Assembly: GCF_037974265.1 (NCBI RefSeq)
Contig: NZ_CP150233.1
Span: 1,860,001 to 1,924,000, forward strand
Origin: Paenibacillus sp. FSL R5-0623
GTDB lineage: Bacteria > Bacillota > Bacilli > Paenibacillales > Paenibacillaceae
DNA length: 64,000 bases
Reading direction: 5' to 3'
The notes under the pieces were generated by a model that saw nothing but the letters and a program-made list of their open reading frames with translations, was not told the origin of the DNA and did not search any database. Below, in pieces: positions 52,398-61,204 of the stretch (position 1 is its first letter; every line of letters starts with the position of its first letter). The position numbers and the translations under genes are program-made.

Positions 52398-53291
52398 GTG
52401 AATCAACGTAATGAACCTACTTTGTTGCTGGTAGACGGTATGGCGGTGTTGTTCCGTGCTTTTTATGCGACATCTGCAAGCGGATATATCAGACGTACAA
52501 AGGCAGGATTGCCTACCAACGCAGTCTACGGATTTATCCGTTATTTCTGGGATGCGGTTCAGACTTTTGGGCCAAGTCATGTCGTATGTTGTTGGGATAT
52601 GGGCGGTAAGACGTTCCGCGGTGAAGAATACGCAGCTTACAAAGGCAACCGGGCGGAAGCTCCGGACGACCTGATTCCCCAGTTTGCCCTGATCCGTGAA
52701 GTGATGGATAGCCTGGGTATTCCAAATATAGGTGCACAAGGATTCGAAGCTGACGATTGTATCGGGACACTTGCGAAGTATTATACCGAAGAGACAGATA
52801 TGAATGTTATGGTACTGACGGGTGACCACGACATGTTGCAACTGATCAATGATCGCACAAGTATCATTATTATGAAAAAAGGCCATGGCAACTACATGGT
52901 GTACAACCCTGAAACGCTCATGGCTGAGAAACAACTGACACCTCGTCAAGTGATTGACATGAAGGGTCTGATGGGAGACGCCAGCGACAATTATCCCGGA
53001 GTACGGGGAATTGGTGAGAAAACAGCGTTGAAGCTTGTACAGGAATACGGTTCCATTGAAGGGATTCTGAGCAACATGGATAAACTAACCCCTTCGGTGC
53101 GTAACAAGATCGAGAATGATCTGGACATGCTTCATCTGTCCCGCAAACTGGCAGAGATTCATTGTGCTGTTCCGGTTGCCTGTGCGCTGGATATCTGTGA
53201 ATTGCGTCTTGACCCGGATATGGTGATGGACAAGTTTGAACAACTTGAGATGAAGAGCCTTGGCTCTTGGATGGGAGTGGCAATAGGGTGA
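52398..53291 (+). CDS. 5'-3' exonuclease (YpcP/PolA N-terminal family)
   Basis: A 297-residue flap-type nuclease of the PolA 5'-nuclease family. It has LLLVDGMAVLFRAFYA, EADDCIGTLA, TGDHDMLQL and the helix-hairpin-helix segment GVRGIGEKTALKLV, and keeps the metal-binding Asp clusters. The family removes RNA primers and flaps, backing up PolA. It matches YpcP (ExoR) of Bacillus subtilis in size and sequence. The GTG at 52398 follows AGGAGAG. Its stop overlaps the next gene by 4 bp (GTGA). Confidence 0.9.
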   Translation: MNQRNEPTLLLVDGMAVLFRAFYATSASGYIRRTKAGLPTNAVYGFIRYFWDAVQTFGPSHVVCCWDMGGKTFRGEEYAAYKGNRAEAPDDLIPQFALIREVMDSLGIPNIGAQGFEADDCIGTLAKYYTEETDMNVMVLTGDHDMLQLINDRTSIIIMKKGHGNYMVYNPETLMAEKQLTPRQVIDMKGLMGDASDNYPGVRGIGEKTALKLVQEYGSIEGILSNMDKLTPSVRNKIENDLDMLHLSRKLAEIHCAVPVACALDICELRLDPDMVMDKFEQLEMKSLGSWMGVAIG

Positions 53292-54403
53292 GCAACATGA
53301 AGAACGTACGAACAGGCAAAAAGTGGTGGACAGGGGCTATGGCCCTCGTCCTGGTCTTGCCCGTAATTCTTTCGGGAGCAGTAAGTGCACCACAGACAGT
53401 GGATGCCAAAGCAGCAATTAGCACCAAAGTACAGAAAGTAAAAGCAGCAGGACGTAATTTTACCGTACAGACCATTTCGATTCCAAAGGGAACACCGGTT
53501 ACCGTGGGACTCGCGAAGAAGCAAGTGGGCCAGACGGCAACATTGCCATCAATCGTGAAAGCCTATGGTGCACAAGCAGCCATTAACGGAGCATTTTTTG
53601 AAGCATACAACGGAGCACCAGATCCATATGGCATGTTAATAGCAAATGGTAAGGTCATACATATTGGAAGATACGGAACATCCATCGGATTTAAGGAAGA
53701 CGGCTCGGCGATCATGGACTCACTTCAGGTGAGTTTGACAGGTAAAGTAACGGATACCAAAGGTAAATCACGCAGTTGGTATGCCACCTTTATTAATCGA
53801 ACGCCTTCGGCGAACGCAAGCATTACGATGCTGTATACGCCTGAACGAGGTGCCACAGTCGGGTTCAAAGGTGGCACTGCGGTTGTCATGGAGAAAGGTA
53901 TCGTGACCAAAAAAGTGCCCAATACAAATGTAGCGATTCCTAAGAATGGCTCGGTATTGGTCTTCACAGGCAACCAAAAGTCTTCTTCAGACCGTTTCAC
54001 CGTTGGTTCGACCGTAGAAATGAATTATAAGTATACGAACGCAGCAGGCAAAGAGATCCCTTGGCAAGATGTAGTTACTGCTGTTGGGGCAGGACCACGT
54101 CTGGTAAAAGACGGCAAGGTAGCTGTCAATCCGACGAGCGAAGGTTTCAAGGATGCCAAGATTCTTAATGCTTCCGGAGCCAGAAGTGGTATTGCGATTA
54201 TGGCAGACGGTTCTGTTATGCTGGCTACCGTTTCCGGAGCGACAATCAAGGAGTGGGCAGCGGTGATGCAGAAGCTTGGTGCCAAACAGGCCATGAACCT
54301 GGATGGCGGTGCTTCCTCGGGTATGTATGCCGGGGGCAAAATGCTGACTTCTCCAGGCCGGCTCTTGAGTAATACACTGGTATTTGGCGGCTCTGTGCGT
54401 TAA
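53288..54403 (+). CDS. Secreted phosphodiester glycosidase (NAGPA family)
   Basis: A 371-residue protein with an N-terminal signal sequence (WWTGAMALVLVLPVILSG) followed by a NAGPA-type domain. The diagnostic segments are AAINGAFFEAY, AVGAGPRLVKDG and MNLDGGASSGMYAGG. Bacterial relatives cleave sugar-phosphodiester bonds in wall or polysaccharide material outside the cell. The GTG at 53288, with GGGAGTGG before it, is preferred; the ATG at 53297 is possible. It is coupled to the exonuclease gene. Confidence 0.85.
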   Translation: MSNMKNVRTGKKWWTGAMALVLVLPVILSGAVSAPQTVDAKAAISTKVQKVKAAGRNFTVQTISIPKGTPVTVGLAKKQVGQTATLPSIVKAYGAQAAINGAFFEAYNGAPDPYGMLIANGKVIHIGRYGTSIGFKEDGSAIMDSLQVSLTGKVTDTKGKSRSWYATFINRTPSANASITMLYTPERGATVGFKGGTAVVMEKGIVTKKVPNTNVAIPKNGSVLVFTGNQKSSSDRFTVGSTVEMNYKYTNAAGKEIPWQDVVTAVGAGPRLVKDGKVAVNPTSEGFKDAKILNASGARSGIAIMADGSVMLATVSGATIKEWAAVMQKLGAKQAMNLDGGASSGMYAGGKMLTSPGRLLSNTLVFGGSVR

Positions 54404-54434
54404 AAGAAAGTGATTATTGGGAGGTATGACGCAA

Positions 54435-55118
54435 ATGACACTCACATCTGATCGAAAGCCAGGGGAGGGTACAGCTGTTCTGGCCATTAATGTAGGGTTG
54501 CCGCAGCCGCTCCCTGGGCAGAAGCGTGAAGTGCTGAGCGGCATTGTGAAACATCCTGTATCCGACGCGGTTTTCCTGTCATTCACTGGAATGACAGGGG
54601 ACTCGCAGGCGGATCTGGTGCATCATGGCGGCCCTGACAAAGCCGTTTGTGTATACGATTACAGTCGTTATACGGTGCTGGAACAGCTGATGGATCGCAA
54701 GCTGAACTGGGGAGCTTGTGGAGAAAATCTGACAGTTGAAGGCTGTGCCGAAGAAGATGTCCGGATTGGTGATGTGTACGAGTTGGGCGAAGCCACAGTA
54801 CAGGTCAGTCAGCCCAGACAACCTTGCTTCAAACTGGGTGCGAGGTATGACTATAAGGAGTTGCCTGTTTATTTTCAGGAGAGTGGACATACCGGCTTTT
54901 ACTTTCGTGTACTGCAAGAAGGGGAGGTTCGGCCTTCATCGATATTTCGACGAATCAGCACCGATCCTTCATCCATGACGGTTCTTGAAGCCAATCGAAT
55001 TATGCATCAGGGGAAAGAAGATATGGAAGGTATTCAGGCGTTACTGGCCATACCTGCGCTGTCAGACAGCTGGAGGCAAACGTTAATGAAACGATTGTCC
55101 AAGCTGGCGAACAAGTAG
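54435..55118 (+). CDS. MOSC domain protein (YiiM-like)
   Basis: A 227-residue protein with the MOSC fold, related to the C-terminus of molybdenum cofactor sulfurase. The conserved Cys lies in QPRQPCFKLGARY and the DLVHHGGPDKAVCVYDY segment is typical. YiiM-type proteins support reduction of N-hydroxylated bases by transferring Moco-linked sulfur; the partner here is unknown. The ATG at 54435 lies ten bases after GGGAGG. It closely follows the glycosidase gene. Confidence 0.87.
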   Translation: MTLTSDRKPGEGTAVLAINVGLPQPLPGQKREVLSGIVKHPVSDAVFLSFTGMTGDSQADLVHHGGPDKAVCVYDYSRYTVLEQLMDRKLNWGACGENLTVEGCAEEDVRIGDVYELGEATVQVSQPRQPCFKLGARYDYKELPVYFQESGHTGFYFRVLQEGEVRPSSIFRRISTDPSSMTVLEANRIMHQGKEDMEGIQALLAIPALSDSWRQTLMKRLSKLANK

Positions 55119-55191
55119 CAGGGTAATTATAGTGTTATCAAGAAAAGTAATCCGAATTCCTTTTTTAAACTAACTTGGGAGTGTGACTAAC

Positions 55192-56070
55192 ATGACGATC
55201 TTAGGCGCAATTGAAGCAGGCGGAACCAAATTTGTATGTGGTATTGGCACAGAGAACGGAGAAGTTCTGGAACGCGTAAGTTTTCCAACAACAACACCGG
55301 AAGAGACAATGGCTCAAGTGATTTCATTTTTTGAAGGCAAAGGCATTGAAGCTCTGGGTGTAGGTTCATTCGGTCCGATTGATCCGATTGAAGGAAGCCC
55401 AACATATGGCTATATCACAACAACACCAAAACCACATTGGGGACAGTATAACGTGATTGGCAAGCTCAAGGAGCATTTTAATGTGCCGATGACATTTGAT
55501 ACGGATGTGAATGGTGCGGCACTTGGAGAAGCAACCTGGGGCGCTGCACAAGGTCTTGAGAGCTGTCTGTATATCACTGTGGGTACAGGTATTGGTGCTG
55601 GCGCTGTGGTTGGTGGTAAAATGGTCCATGGATTGTCACATCCTGAGATGGGACATATCATTGTACGCAGACATCCGGAGGATACATACGAAGGTTTCTG
55701 TCCGTATCATGGTGACTGCCTCGAAGGTCTTGCAGCAGGACCAGCCATTAACAAACGTTGGGAGCAACCGGCTTATGAACTGCCTGCAGATCATAAAGCT
55801 TGGGAGATCGAAGCGCATTATCTGGCGCATGCACTGATGAATTATGTTCTGATTCTCTCTCCGCAGAAAATCGTCATGGGTGGCGGAGTAATGAAGCAGG
55901 AGCACCTGTTCCCGATGGTGCGTAGCAAACTGCAGGAGTTGCTGGCAGGATACGTTCAGCATCCGGCGCTTCAATCCGACATTGACCAGTATGTTGTGTC
56001 ACCAGGACTTGGAGACAATGCGGGTCTGTGTGGTTCGCTGGCGCTTGCCAAGTTGGCATTGAATAAATAG
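55192..56070 (+). CDS. ROK-family sugar kinase, fructokinase-like
   Basis: A 292-residue ROK kinase with an N-terminal phosphate loop (GAIEAGGTKFVCGIG), catalytic Asp in TFDTDVNGAALGE and the zinc motif EMGHIIVRRHPED ... CPYHGDCLEGLAAG. It resembles Bacillus GmuE/YdhR fructokinases. ATP is the donor; the preferred sugar is not certain. No sugar transport genes are nearby. The ATG at 55192 follows GGGAGTG. Confidence 0.88.
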   Translation: MTILGAIEAGGTKFVCGIGTENGEVLERVSFPTTTPEETMAQVISFFEGKGIEALGVGSFGPIDPIEGSPTYGYITTTPKPHWGQYNVIGKLKEHFNVPMTFDTDVNGAALGEATWGAAQGLESCLYITVGTGIGAGAVVGGKMVHGLSHPEMGHIIVRRHPEDTYEGFCPYHGDCLEGLAAGPAINKRWEQPAYELPADHKAWEIEAHYLAHALMNYVLILSPQKIVMGGGVMKQEHLFPMVRSKLQELLAGYVQHPALQSDIDQYVVSPGLGDNAGLCGSLALAKLALNK

Positions 56071-56141
56071 GTTATTAAGGGATTGACGAATTTTACCATT
56101 GTGGTATGATATGGGCAACAGCATAGTACGGTTAATGAGGA

Positions 56142-56184
56142 AGCACCTCTCTTGCATGGATTTTGCAGGAGGGGTGTTTTTTTT
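56142..56184 (+). terminator. Terminator after the ROK kinase gene
   Basis: GCACCTCTCTTGCA pairs with TGCAGGAGGGGTGT around TGGATTT, followed by a long T run. Confidence 0.88.
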
Positions 56185-56248
56185 GTGCTGCCTGTAGGTA
56201 GCGTAACTAACCCGTATAGGCTGAAATGTTAAAGGGAGGGAACAGAAA

Positions 56249-57250
56249 ATGGAAGTCATTTTCATGAACAGATTGTCTAAAATGTCAGATCAGAATGCAG
56301 AGTATGCACAGCTATGGATTGGGGAGGAGGAAGATAGTTGGCAGCTGGGATGGAGCCGCTACGAGGAAGGAGAGCGTGAGGACAGCATCTGGTATGAAGG
56401 GACTTCTTGGGAGGAGCTGCTTCATATTTACCGTCTTCAGCTTGCGATACAGATGAGTGAGGGGTACCGACCGCAGTTGCAGGGGTTATTTCATGAGAAT
56501 GATGATCTGAAATCACGCAGTTATGGTGGACAGCGCCTCCATTGTTATAGTGAGTTATATGGCAATGAGCAATTATATACGGATCTGTGCACATGGCGCA
56601 GGAAGAGAGCTGTGTCTGACCGGAAGGCACCGTATTTTGTTGCAACGAATCGTCTGCTGCGTTTGATCAGTGCCTTCGTTCCGCAATCGCTGGATGAACT
56701 GATGCAACTGCCGGGCGTGGGAGAGAGCAAAGCAACTGAGTATGGTACGGAATGGATGGAGATTACAAGCGGGTTGGAGCGTTCAACGACATTCCCGCTG
56801 GACTGGGTATATACGGCGCTGAAGGAAGAAGAGTATGAGAGTTGGTTATACAAGCAGAGAGAGCAGAAGTACAAGCAAGAACTGGATAAGTTCACCACGC
56901 GCAAGCAGGTGCTTGAAGGCATGAAGGAAGGATATACGTTAGAAGAGATTGTTAATCGATCCGGATTATCCCGACGCGAATTGATTGAGCTGTTGGAGAC
57001 ACTAGATCTCGAAGGTTATGACATTGATTGTCTTCTTGATGTGGAGCTGGCAGTGATGCCAGAGAACGAACAAGAGGCCGTATGGAGTGCGTATGAGGAG
57101 CTGGGAGATACGTTCCTGAAGCCAGTATTACATAAGGTGTATGGAGGAGAGAAACCCGATGGAGGAAGTCTGGAGCAGGTCTATGAAAGACTGCGTATGA
57201 TTCGAATCCGCTTTCGTCGGCACGCAGAGACAGAGAAGAATGTTGGTTAA
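56249..57250 (+). CDS. HRDC domain protein without a helicase domain
   Basis: The 333-residue protein has an acidic N-terminal part (AQLWIGEEEDSWQLGWSRYE), an HRDC domain at about residues 110-170 (LYTDLCTWRRKRAVSDRKA, then LPGVGESKATEYG), a charged linker and a C-terminal HTH-like segment (YTLEEIVNRSGLSRREL). HRDC usually binds DNA at the end of RecQ helicases or RNase D; no helicase motif is present. A role in DNA or RNA binding is likely. AAAGGGAGGG precedes the ATG. Confidence 0.78.
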   Translation: MEVIFMNRLSKMSDQNAEYAQLWIGEEEDSWQLGWSRYEEGEREDSIWYEGTSWEELLHIYRLQLAIQMSEGYRPQLQGLFHENDDLKSRSYGGQRLHCYSELYGNEQLYTDLCTWRRKRAVSDRKAPYFVATNRLLRLISAFVPQSLDELMQLPGVGESKATEYGTEWMEITSGLERSTTFPLDWVYTALKEEEYESWLYKQREQKYKQELDKFTTRKQVLEGMKEGYTLEEIVNRSGLSRRELIELLETLDLEGYDIDCLLDVELAVMPENEQEAVWSAYEELGDTFLKPVLHKVYGGEKPDGGSLEQVYERLRMIRIRFRRHAETEKNVG

Positions 57251-57273
57251 TGATCAGAAATAAAAAGAAATGA

Positions 57274-57320
57274 AAAAAGACGAGGCGTTTCTCCCGGAGG
57301 AGCGCTTCGTCTTTGTTATT
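57274..57320. terminator. Bidirectional terminator between the HRDC gene and corA
   Basis: AAGACGAGGCG...CTCC pairs with GGAG...CGCTTCGTCTT over CGGA, flanked by A residues on the left and T residues on the right. Confidence 0.85.
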
Positions 57321-57330
57321 TCATATGAGT

Positions 57331-58266
57331 TCATACCCAGTCTTTCTTGCGGAAAATGAAGAACATGCTCAGGCCCAGGGTAACCATCAGGCCAATCACA
57401 ACAAAATAGCTGTATTTCCAGTTAAGCTCTGGCATATTCGTAAAGTTCATGCCGTATATACCCGTAATGACCGTCAGCGGCATGAAGACCGTGGTAATGG
57501 CGGTAAATACACGCATGATCTCATTCGCCCGGTTCGCAATACTGGATTGGTAGGCTTCTCGCAAGTTGCCCATCAGGTCGCGATAAGTCTCAAAGGTTTC
57601 AGATATTTTAACAGCATTCTCATAGATGTCACTGAAATACTTTTGCAGTTGATCATCGATGAGACGCAGATCTTTTTTGTTCAGGGTGTTAATGACCTCT
57701 TTCTGAGGTCCAAGCACTTTTTTCAGCCACAGAATCTCACTGCGCAGCCCGATAATCTCATTTAGATGTGACTTTTTGGTGTGCATCAGAATGTCTTCCT
57801 CAAGCTTCTCGATCCGTGCTTCAATTCGATCACCTACGGTGAAATAATTATCAACAATCAAGTCAACCAGCAAATACAGCAGACGATCCGGTGTACTGAT
57901 TTCCTGTTCCCACAGGATTGGTTTCAGTGTGCGCAATTCGCTGACCTTTTGTTTGGTAACACTAATAATGAAATGTCTGCCGAGGAATAAGTTGACCGCA
58001 CGTAGAAATATCTCTTCATCATCGAAACGGATGCTATTAATCACAATAAAATAATGGTTCTCATAAATTTCAATCTTCGGACGTTGTTCTTCGTCACTGA
58101 GACAGTCTTCCACAGCCAGATCATGCATCAAGAACAGCGGCTGAAGTACCGCCAAATCGTCTACGTCTGCATCAATCCAGTAAAATCCTTCCGCTGGTGG
58201 AGTCAGCGCCTGCTGAATGTCGTCCACCGGAATAAATACACCGTTGTTTACCAACCGGATTTTCAT
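57331..58266 (-). CDS. corA: CorA-type divalent metal transporter
   Basis: A 311-residue pentameric channel for Mg2+ and related ions. The large N-terminal cytoplasmic domain (residues 1-250) is followed by two membrane helices, with the pore motif YGMNF after the first. The basic C-terminus ends FRKKDWV. The ATG at 58266 is preceded by AGAAGGAGTAG. No M-box riboswitch was recognised in the leader. Confidence 0.92.
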   Translation of the reverse strand: MKIRLVNNGVFIPVDDIQQALTPPAEGFYWIDADVDDLAVLQPLFLMHDLAVEDCLSDEEQRPKIEIYENHYFIVINSIRFDDEEIFLRAVNLFLGRHFIISVTKQKVSELRTLKPILWEQEISTPDRLLYLLVDLIVDNYFTVGDRIEARIEKLEEDILMHTKKSHLNEIIGLRSEILWLKKVLGPQKEVINTLNKKDLRLIDDQLQKYFSDIYENAVKISETFETYRDLMGNLREAYQSSIANRANEIMRVFTAITTVFMPLTVITGIYGMNFTNMPELNWKYSYFVVIGLMVTLGLSMFFIFRKKDWV

Positions 58267-58717
58267 CGTTAATCTACTCCTTCTGCACCCGCCAACTTGG
58301 CGGATATTATCATTATGGGCGCAAAAAGAACAAATCAGCCGGTCGGCAGCGGAGCCTGGAGATCAGGGCTGCGTTCACTATATAATCAAACGGAAGTCAC
58401 GTCCCGCTGCCGGCATGCTGATGTCAATTCTCTATGCAGTTTGTCGGAATTCGGCTGCCAGTCAGGCCTCGGGTCGCCATCCATTTAATATGTCACCTCT
58501 CACATAAGGGTTTATAACACCTTGTTTAGTATACCGCTGGTACAAGGTGCTTTCAAGCGCAAAAATGTGTCTATTTCGCGCCCTGAGGCAGTGTATGACA
58601 ACGGATGATGAACGGTTCCGATCTGGGAAGCAGACATCGAACTGCATCTTGACGTGAGGGCATTAATGTAATAAAGTAGACGGTGAACCATATTTAATTA
58701 CAATCTAATACAGCGAA
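58267..58717. other. Intergenic region between corA and the met operon
   Basis: 450 bp with no convincing gene. It contains an interrupted palindrome (CCGGTCGGCAGCGG near 58339-58352 with CCGCTGCCGGC at 58404-58414) and a hairpin CACCTTGT/ACAAGGTG near 58530-58552. The met promoter TTGACG (58649-58654) with TAAAGT (58672-58677) lies at the right end. The palindrome lies within the corA leader region on the minus strand, but no known riboswitch matched. Confidence 0.5.
58649..58677 (+). promoter_or_regulatory. Promoter of the met operon
   Basis: TTGACG (58649-58654) and TAAAGT (58672-58677) are separated by 17 bp. Transcription would begin near 58684, just upstream of the SAM riboswitch. Confidence 0.5.
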
Positions 58718-58897
58718 ATCTTATCAAGAGTAGGTGGAGGGACTGGCCCGATGAAACCCGGCAACCGGCGGTATACCGCACGGTGCTAATTCTTGCAGCG
58801 ACTAAGTGTCAAGTGGCACTGTTGTAACTGAGAGATGAGAGAGGCGCATATCTTTTTTACATATGACCTTTCTCGAATCCGAGGAAGGTCTTTGTTA
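58718..58897 (+). promoter_or_regulatory. SAM-I (S-box) riboswitch with terminator
   Basis: The aptamer shows the S-box landmarks in order: CTTATCAAGAG, GGAGGGACTGGCCC, GATGAAACCC, GGCAACC, GGTGCTAATTC, and CTGAGAGATGAGAG (58718-58841). An intrinsic terminator follows, GACCTTTCTCG pairing with CGAGGAAGGTC and then TTTGTT (58865-58897). High S-adenosylmethionine should favour termination and shut off metA-metI-metC. Confidence 0.95.
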
Positions 58898-59074
58898 TAT
58901 GCCCCGACTTCTCAGCAGTGATTTTCGCTAAGGAACTTGAGGTTGTTTGTAACGTTGGATGAAAGAGCAATTCAATGTTTTCACAAGCTCAAGGCAGTCT
59001 ATAACTGTATTGATGTGAAGACATCAAGCCAGGGTGGCTGCATCTATCTATGCACAAGGAGGAGTTAGATTATT

Positions 59075-59992
59075 ATGCCAATCAAAATACCCGATACTCT
59101 GCCAGCAAAAGAAGTACTTGAAGGAGAGAATATCTTCGTCATGGATGAAACTTCTGCATATCAGCAGGATATTCGTCCACTCCGTATCGCTATATTAAAC
59201 CTGATGCCCACAAAGGAAACGACCGAAACACAATTGCTTCGTCTGGTGGGAAACACGCCTATTCAGGTGGATGTCGTTCTCGTACATCCCAAATCCCATA
59301 CGTCGAAGAATACGTCTCAGGAGTATTTGGATCTGTTCTATAAAACCTTTGATGAGATTGAGCACCGCCGTTTCGATGGAATGATCATTACGGGTGCCCC
59401 GGTGGAACAGATGGATTTCGAAGACGTGAACTATTGGAATGAAATCCAGGAGATCTTCGAATGGACCAAAACCAATGTGACTTCAACCCTCCACATATGC
59501 TGGGCATCCCAGGCAGGTTTATACCATCATTTTGACGTACCCAAGGTTGCACTTGATGAAAAGTGTTTTGGCGTTTTCCCACATACCATCAATAAACCAC
59601 ATGTTCCATTGTTGCGTGGATTCGATGAAGTATTCAACGTTCCACATTCCCGTCATACGGAAGTGAGACGCGAAGATATTGAAAATAATGAGAATTTAGA
59701 GATTTTGGCTGAATCCGAGGAAGCGGGGATCTTCCTGGTTGCTACCAAAGACGGCAAACAGATTTTTGCCACAGGACATGCCGAGTATGACCCGTTCTCA
59801 TTAAAGTGGGAGTATGACCGGGATGCAGCCAAAGGGTTGGATATCGCATTGCCTAGGCATTATTATCCGAATGACGACCCTTCCCGTGTGCCACCGGCTA
59901 CTTGGCGCGCTCATGCCAACTTATTATTCTCTAACTGGCTCAATTACTATGTGTATCAAGAAACACCTTACGATATTGGCCCGCAAATCTAA
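59075..59992 (+). CDS. metA: Homoserine O-acetyltransferase (MetA family)
   Basis: Activates homoserine for methionine synthesis. The 305-residue protein has the glutamine-amidotransferase-like fold with the catalytic Cys142 (HICWASQ), a His of the active site in FATGHAEYD, and the substrate loop GAPVEQM. Residue 111 is Glu; in the Bacillus cereus enzyme, Glu111 goes with acetyl-CoA use and Gly with succinyl-CoA, so acetyl transfer is predicted. It is the first gene after the SAM riboswitch. AAGGAGG precedes the ATG. Confidence 0.92.
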   Translation: MPIKIPDTLPAKEVLEGENIFVMDETSAYQQDIRPLRIAILNLMPTKETTETQLLRLVGNTPIQVDVVLVHPKSHTSKNTSQEYLDLFYKTFDEIEHRRFDGMIITGAPVEQMDFEDVNYWNEIQEIFEWTKTNVTSTLHICWASQAGLYHHFDVPKVALDEKCFGVFPHTINKPHVPLLRGFDEVFNVPHSRHTEVRREDIENNENLEILAESEEAGIFLVATKDGKQIFATGHAEYDPFSLKWEYDRDAAKGLDIALPRHYYPNDDPSRVPPATWRAHANLLFSNWLNYYVYQETPYDIGPQI

Positions 59993-60016
59993 TCGAGATT
60001 ACAGGAGGATGCAGCA

Positions 60017-61204
60017 ATGGAAGACAACAACAAGTTGAAAATCGAAAGCCGCTTAGCACAAATTGGGTCCATCAATGAACCGGTAACAGGCGCCATTAAC
60101 TTTCCGATCTATCAATCCACTGCGTTTCGCCACCCGAAGCTTGGACAAAGCACGGGGTTTGATTATATTCGTACGACTAATCCAACCCGTAAAGTATTGG
60201 AAGAAGCCGCCGCAGCGCTGGAGTCCGGTGATGCAGGGTTTGCCTGTAGCTCGGGAATGGCCGCGCTGCAAACGATCTTTGCCATGTTTGGTCAAGGGGA
60301 TCATCTGATTGTATCGCTGGATCTGTATGGTGGAACCTATCGTCTGCTGGAACGTATTCTGTCCCGTTTCGGCGTAACTGCTAGTTATGTGGACACGAAT
60401 GACCTTGCAGCACTGGAGAAGGTTCGTCAGCCGAATACCAAAGCTGTATTTATTGAGACACCAACCAATCCACTGATGATGATCACCGATGTGGAAGCCG
60501 TTGCTTCCTGGGCGAAAAGTTACAACCTGTTGACCATTGTTGACAACACGTTGTTGACTCCATTTTTCCAACGTCCGATTGAACTGGGTGCCGATATCAT
60601 CATTCATAGTGCTACCAAATATCTGGGCGGACACAATGATGTGCTGGCGGGACTAATTATAACCAAGGGTGAGGCGTTATCTGCAGAGATGGCGTTCCTG
60701 CATAATTCCATTGGAGCGGTATTATCTCCAAGTGACTCCTACCAGTTGATGAAAGGTATGAAAACGCTGGCTCTTCGCATGGAGCGTCATGAGCACAATG
60801 CACTTACCATTGCCAAATACTTGCTTGAACACCCAGCGGTGGTGGAAGTGTATCATCCAGGCCTATCCGATCATCCGGGGTATGAGATACAGAACAAACA
60901 ATCCACGGGTAACACAGGTATCTTCTCTTTCAAAGTGAAGGATGCACGTTATGTTGAACCGTTGCTGCGTCATATCAAACTCATTGCTTTTGCCGAAAGT
61001 CTCGGCGGAGTCGAATCACTCATGACTTATCCGGCAGTACAGACTCATGCGGATATTCCGCTTGAAATTCGTGAAGCCGTAGGTGTGGATGACCGTCTGC
61101 TCCGGTTCTCCGTGGGCATTGAACATGCGGATGATCTGATTGCAGATCTCGGCAATGCTCTGACAGCTGCACAGCAGGAAGTGGAAGGAGGCGTGCACTC
61201 ATGA
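60017..61204 (+). CDS. metI: Cystathionine gamma-synthase / O-acetylhomoserine thiolyase
   Basis: A 395-residue PLP enzyme of the Cys/Met metabolism family. The cofactor Lys is in HSATKYLGGHNDVLAG and EAAAALESGDAGFACSSGMAA gives the substrate and PLP contacts. In Bacillus subtilis MetI uses O-acetylhomoserine and cysteine, or sulfide. It follows metA by 24 bp behind AGGAGG and overlaps metC by 4 bp, so the three genes form one SAM-regulated operon. Confidence 0.92.
   Translation: MEDNNKLKIESRLAQIGSINEPVTGAINFPIYQSTAFRHPKLGQSTGFDYIRTTNPTRKVLEEAAAALESGDAGFACSSGMAALQTIFAMFGQGDHLIVSLDLYGGTYRLLERILSRFGVTASYVDTNDLAALEKVRQPNTKAVFIETPTNPLMMITDVEAVASWAKSYNLLTIVDNTLLTPFFQRPIELGADIIIHSATKYLGGHNDVLAGLIITKGEALSAEMAFLHNSIGAVLSPSDSYQLMKGMKTLALRMERHEHNALTIAKYLLEHPAVVEVYHPGLSDHPGYEIQNKQSTGNTGIFSFKVKDARYVEPLLRHIKLIAFAESLGGVESLMTYPAVQTHADIPLEIREAVGVDDRLLRFSVGIEHADDLIADLGNALTAAQQEVEGGVHS

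Noticed and set aside
58217..58507. Open frame of about 96 codons on the plus strand overlapping the corA 5' end
   Set aside because: No ribosome binding site, low-complexity unlike-protein sequence, overlaps corA on the other strand.
58267..58510. M-box magnesium riboswitch upstream of corA
   Set aside because: The conserved M-box segments were not found on the minus strand.
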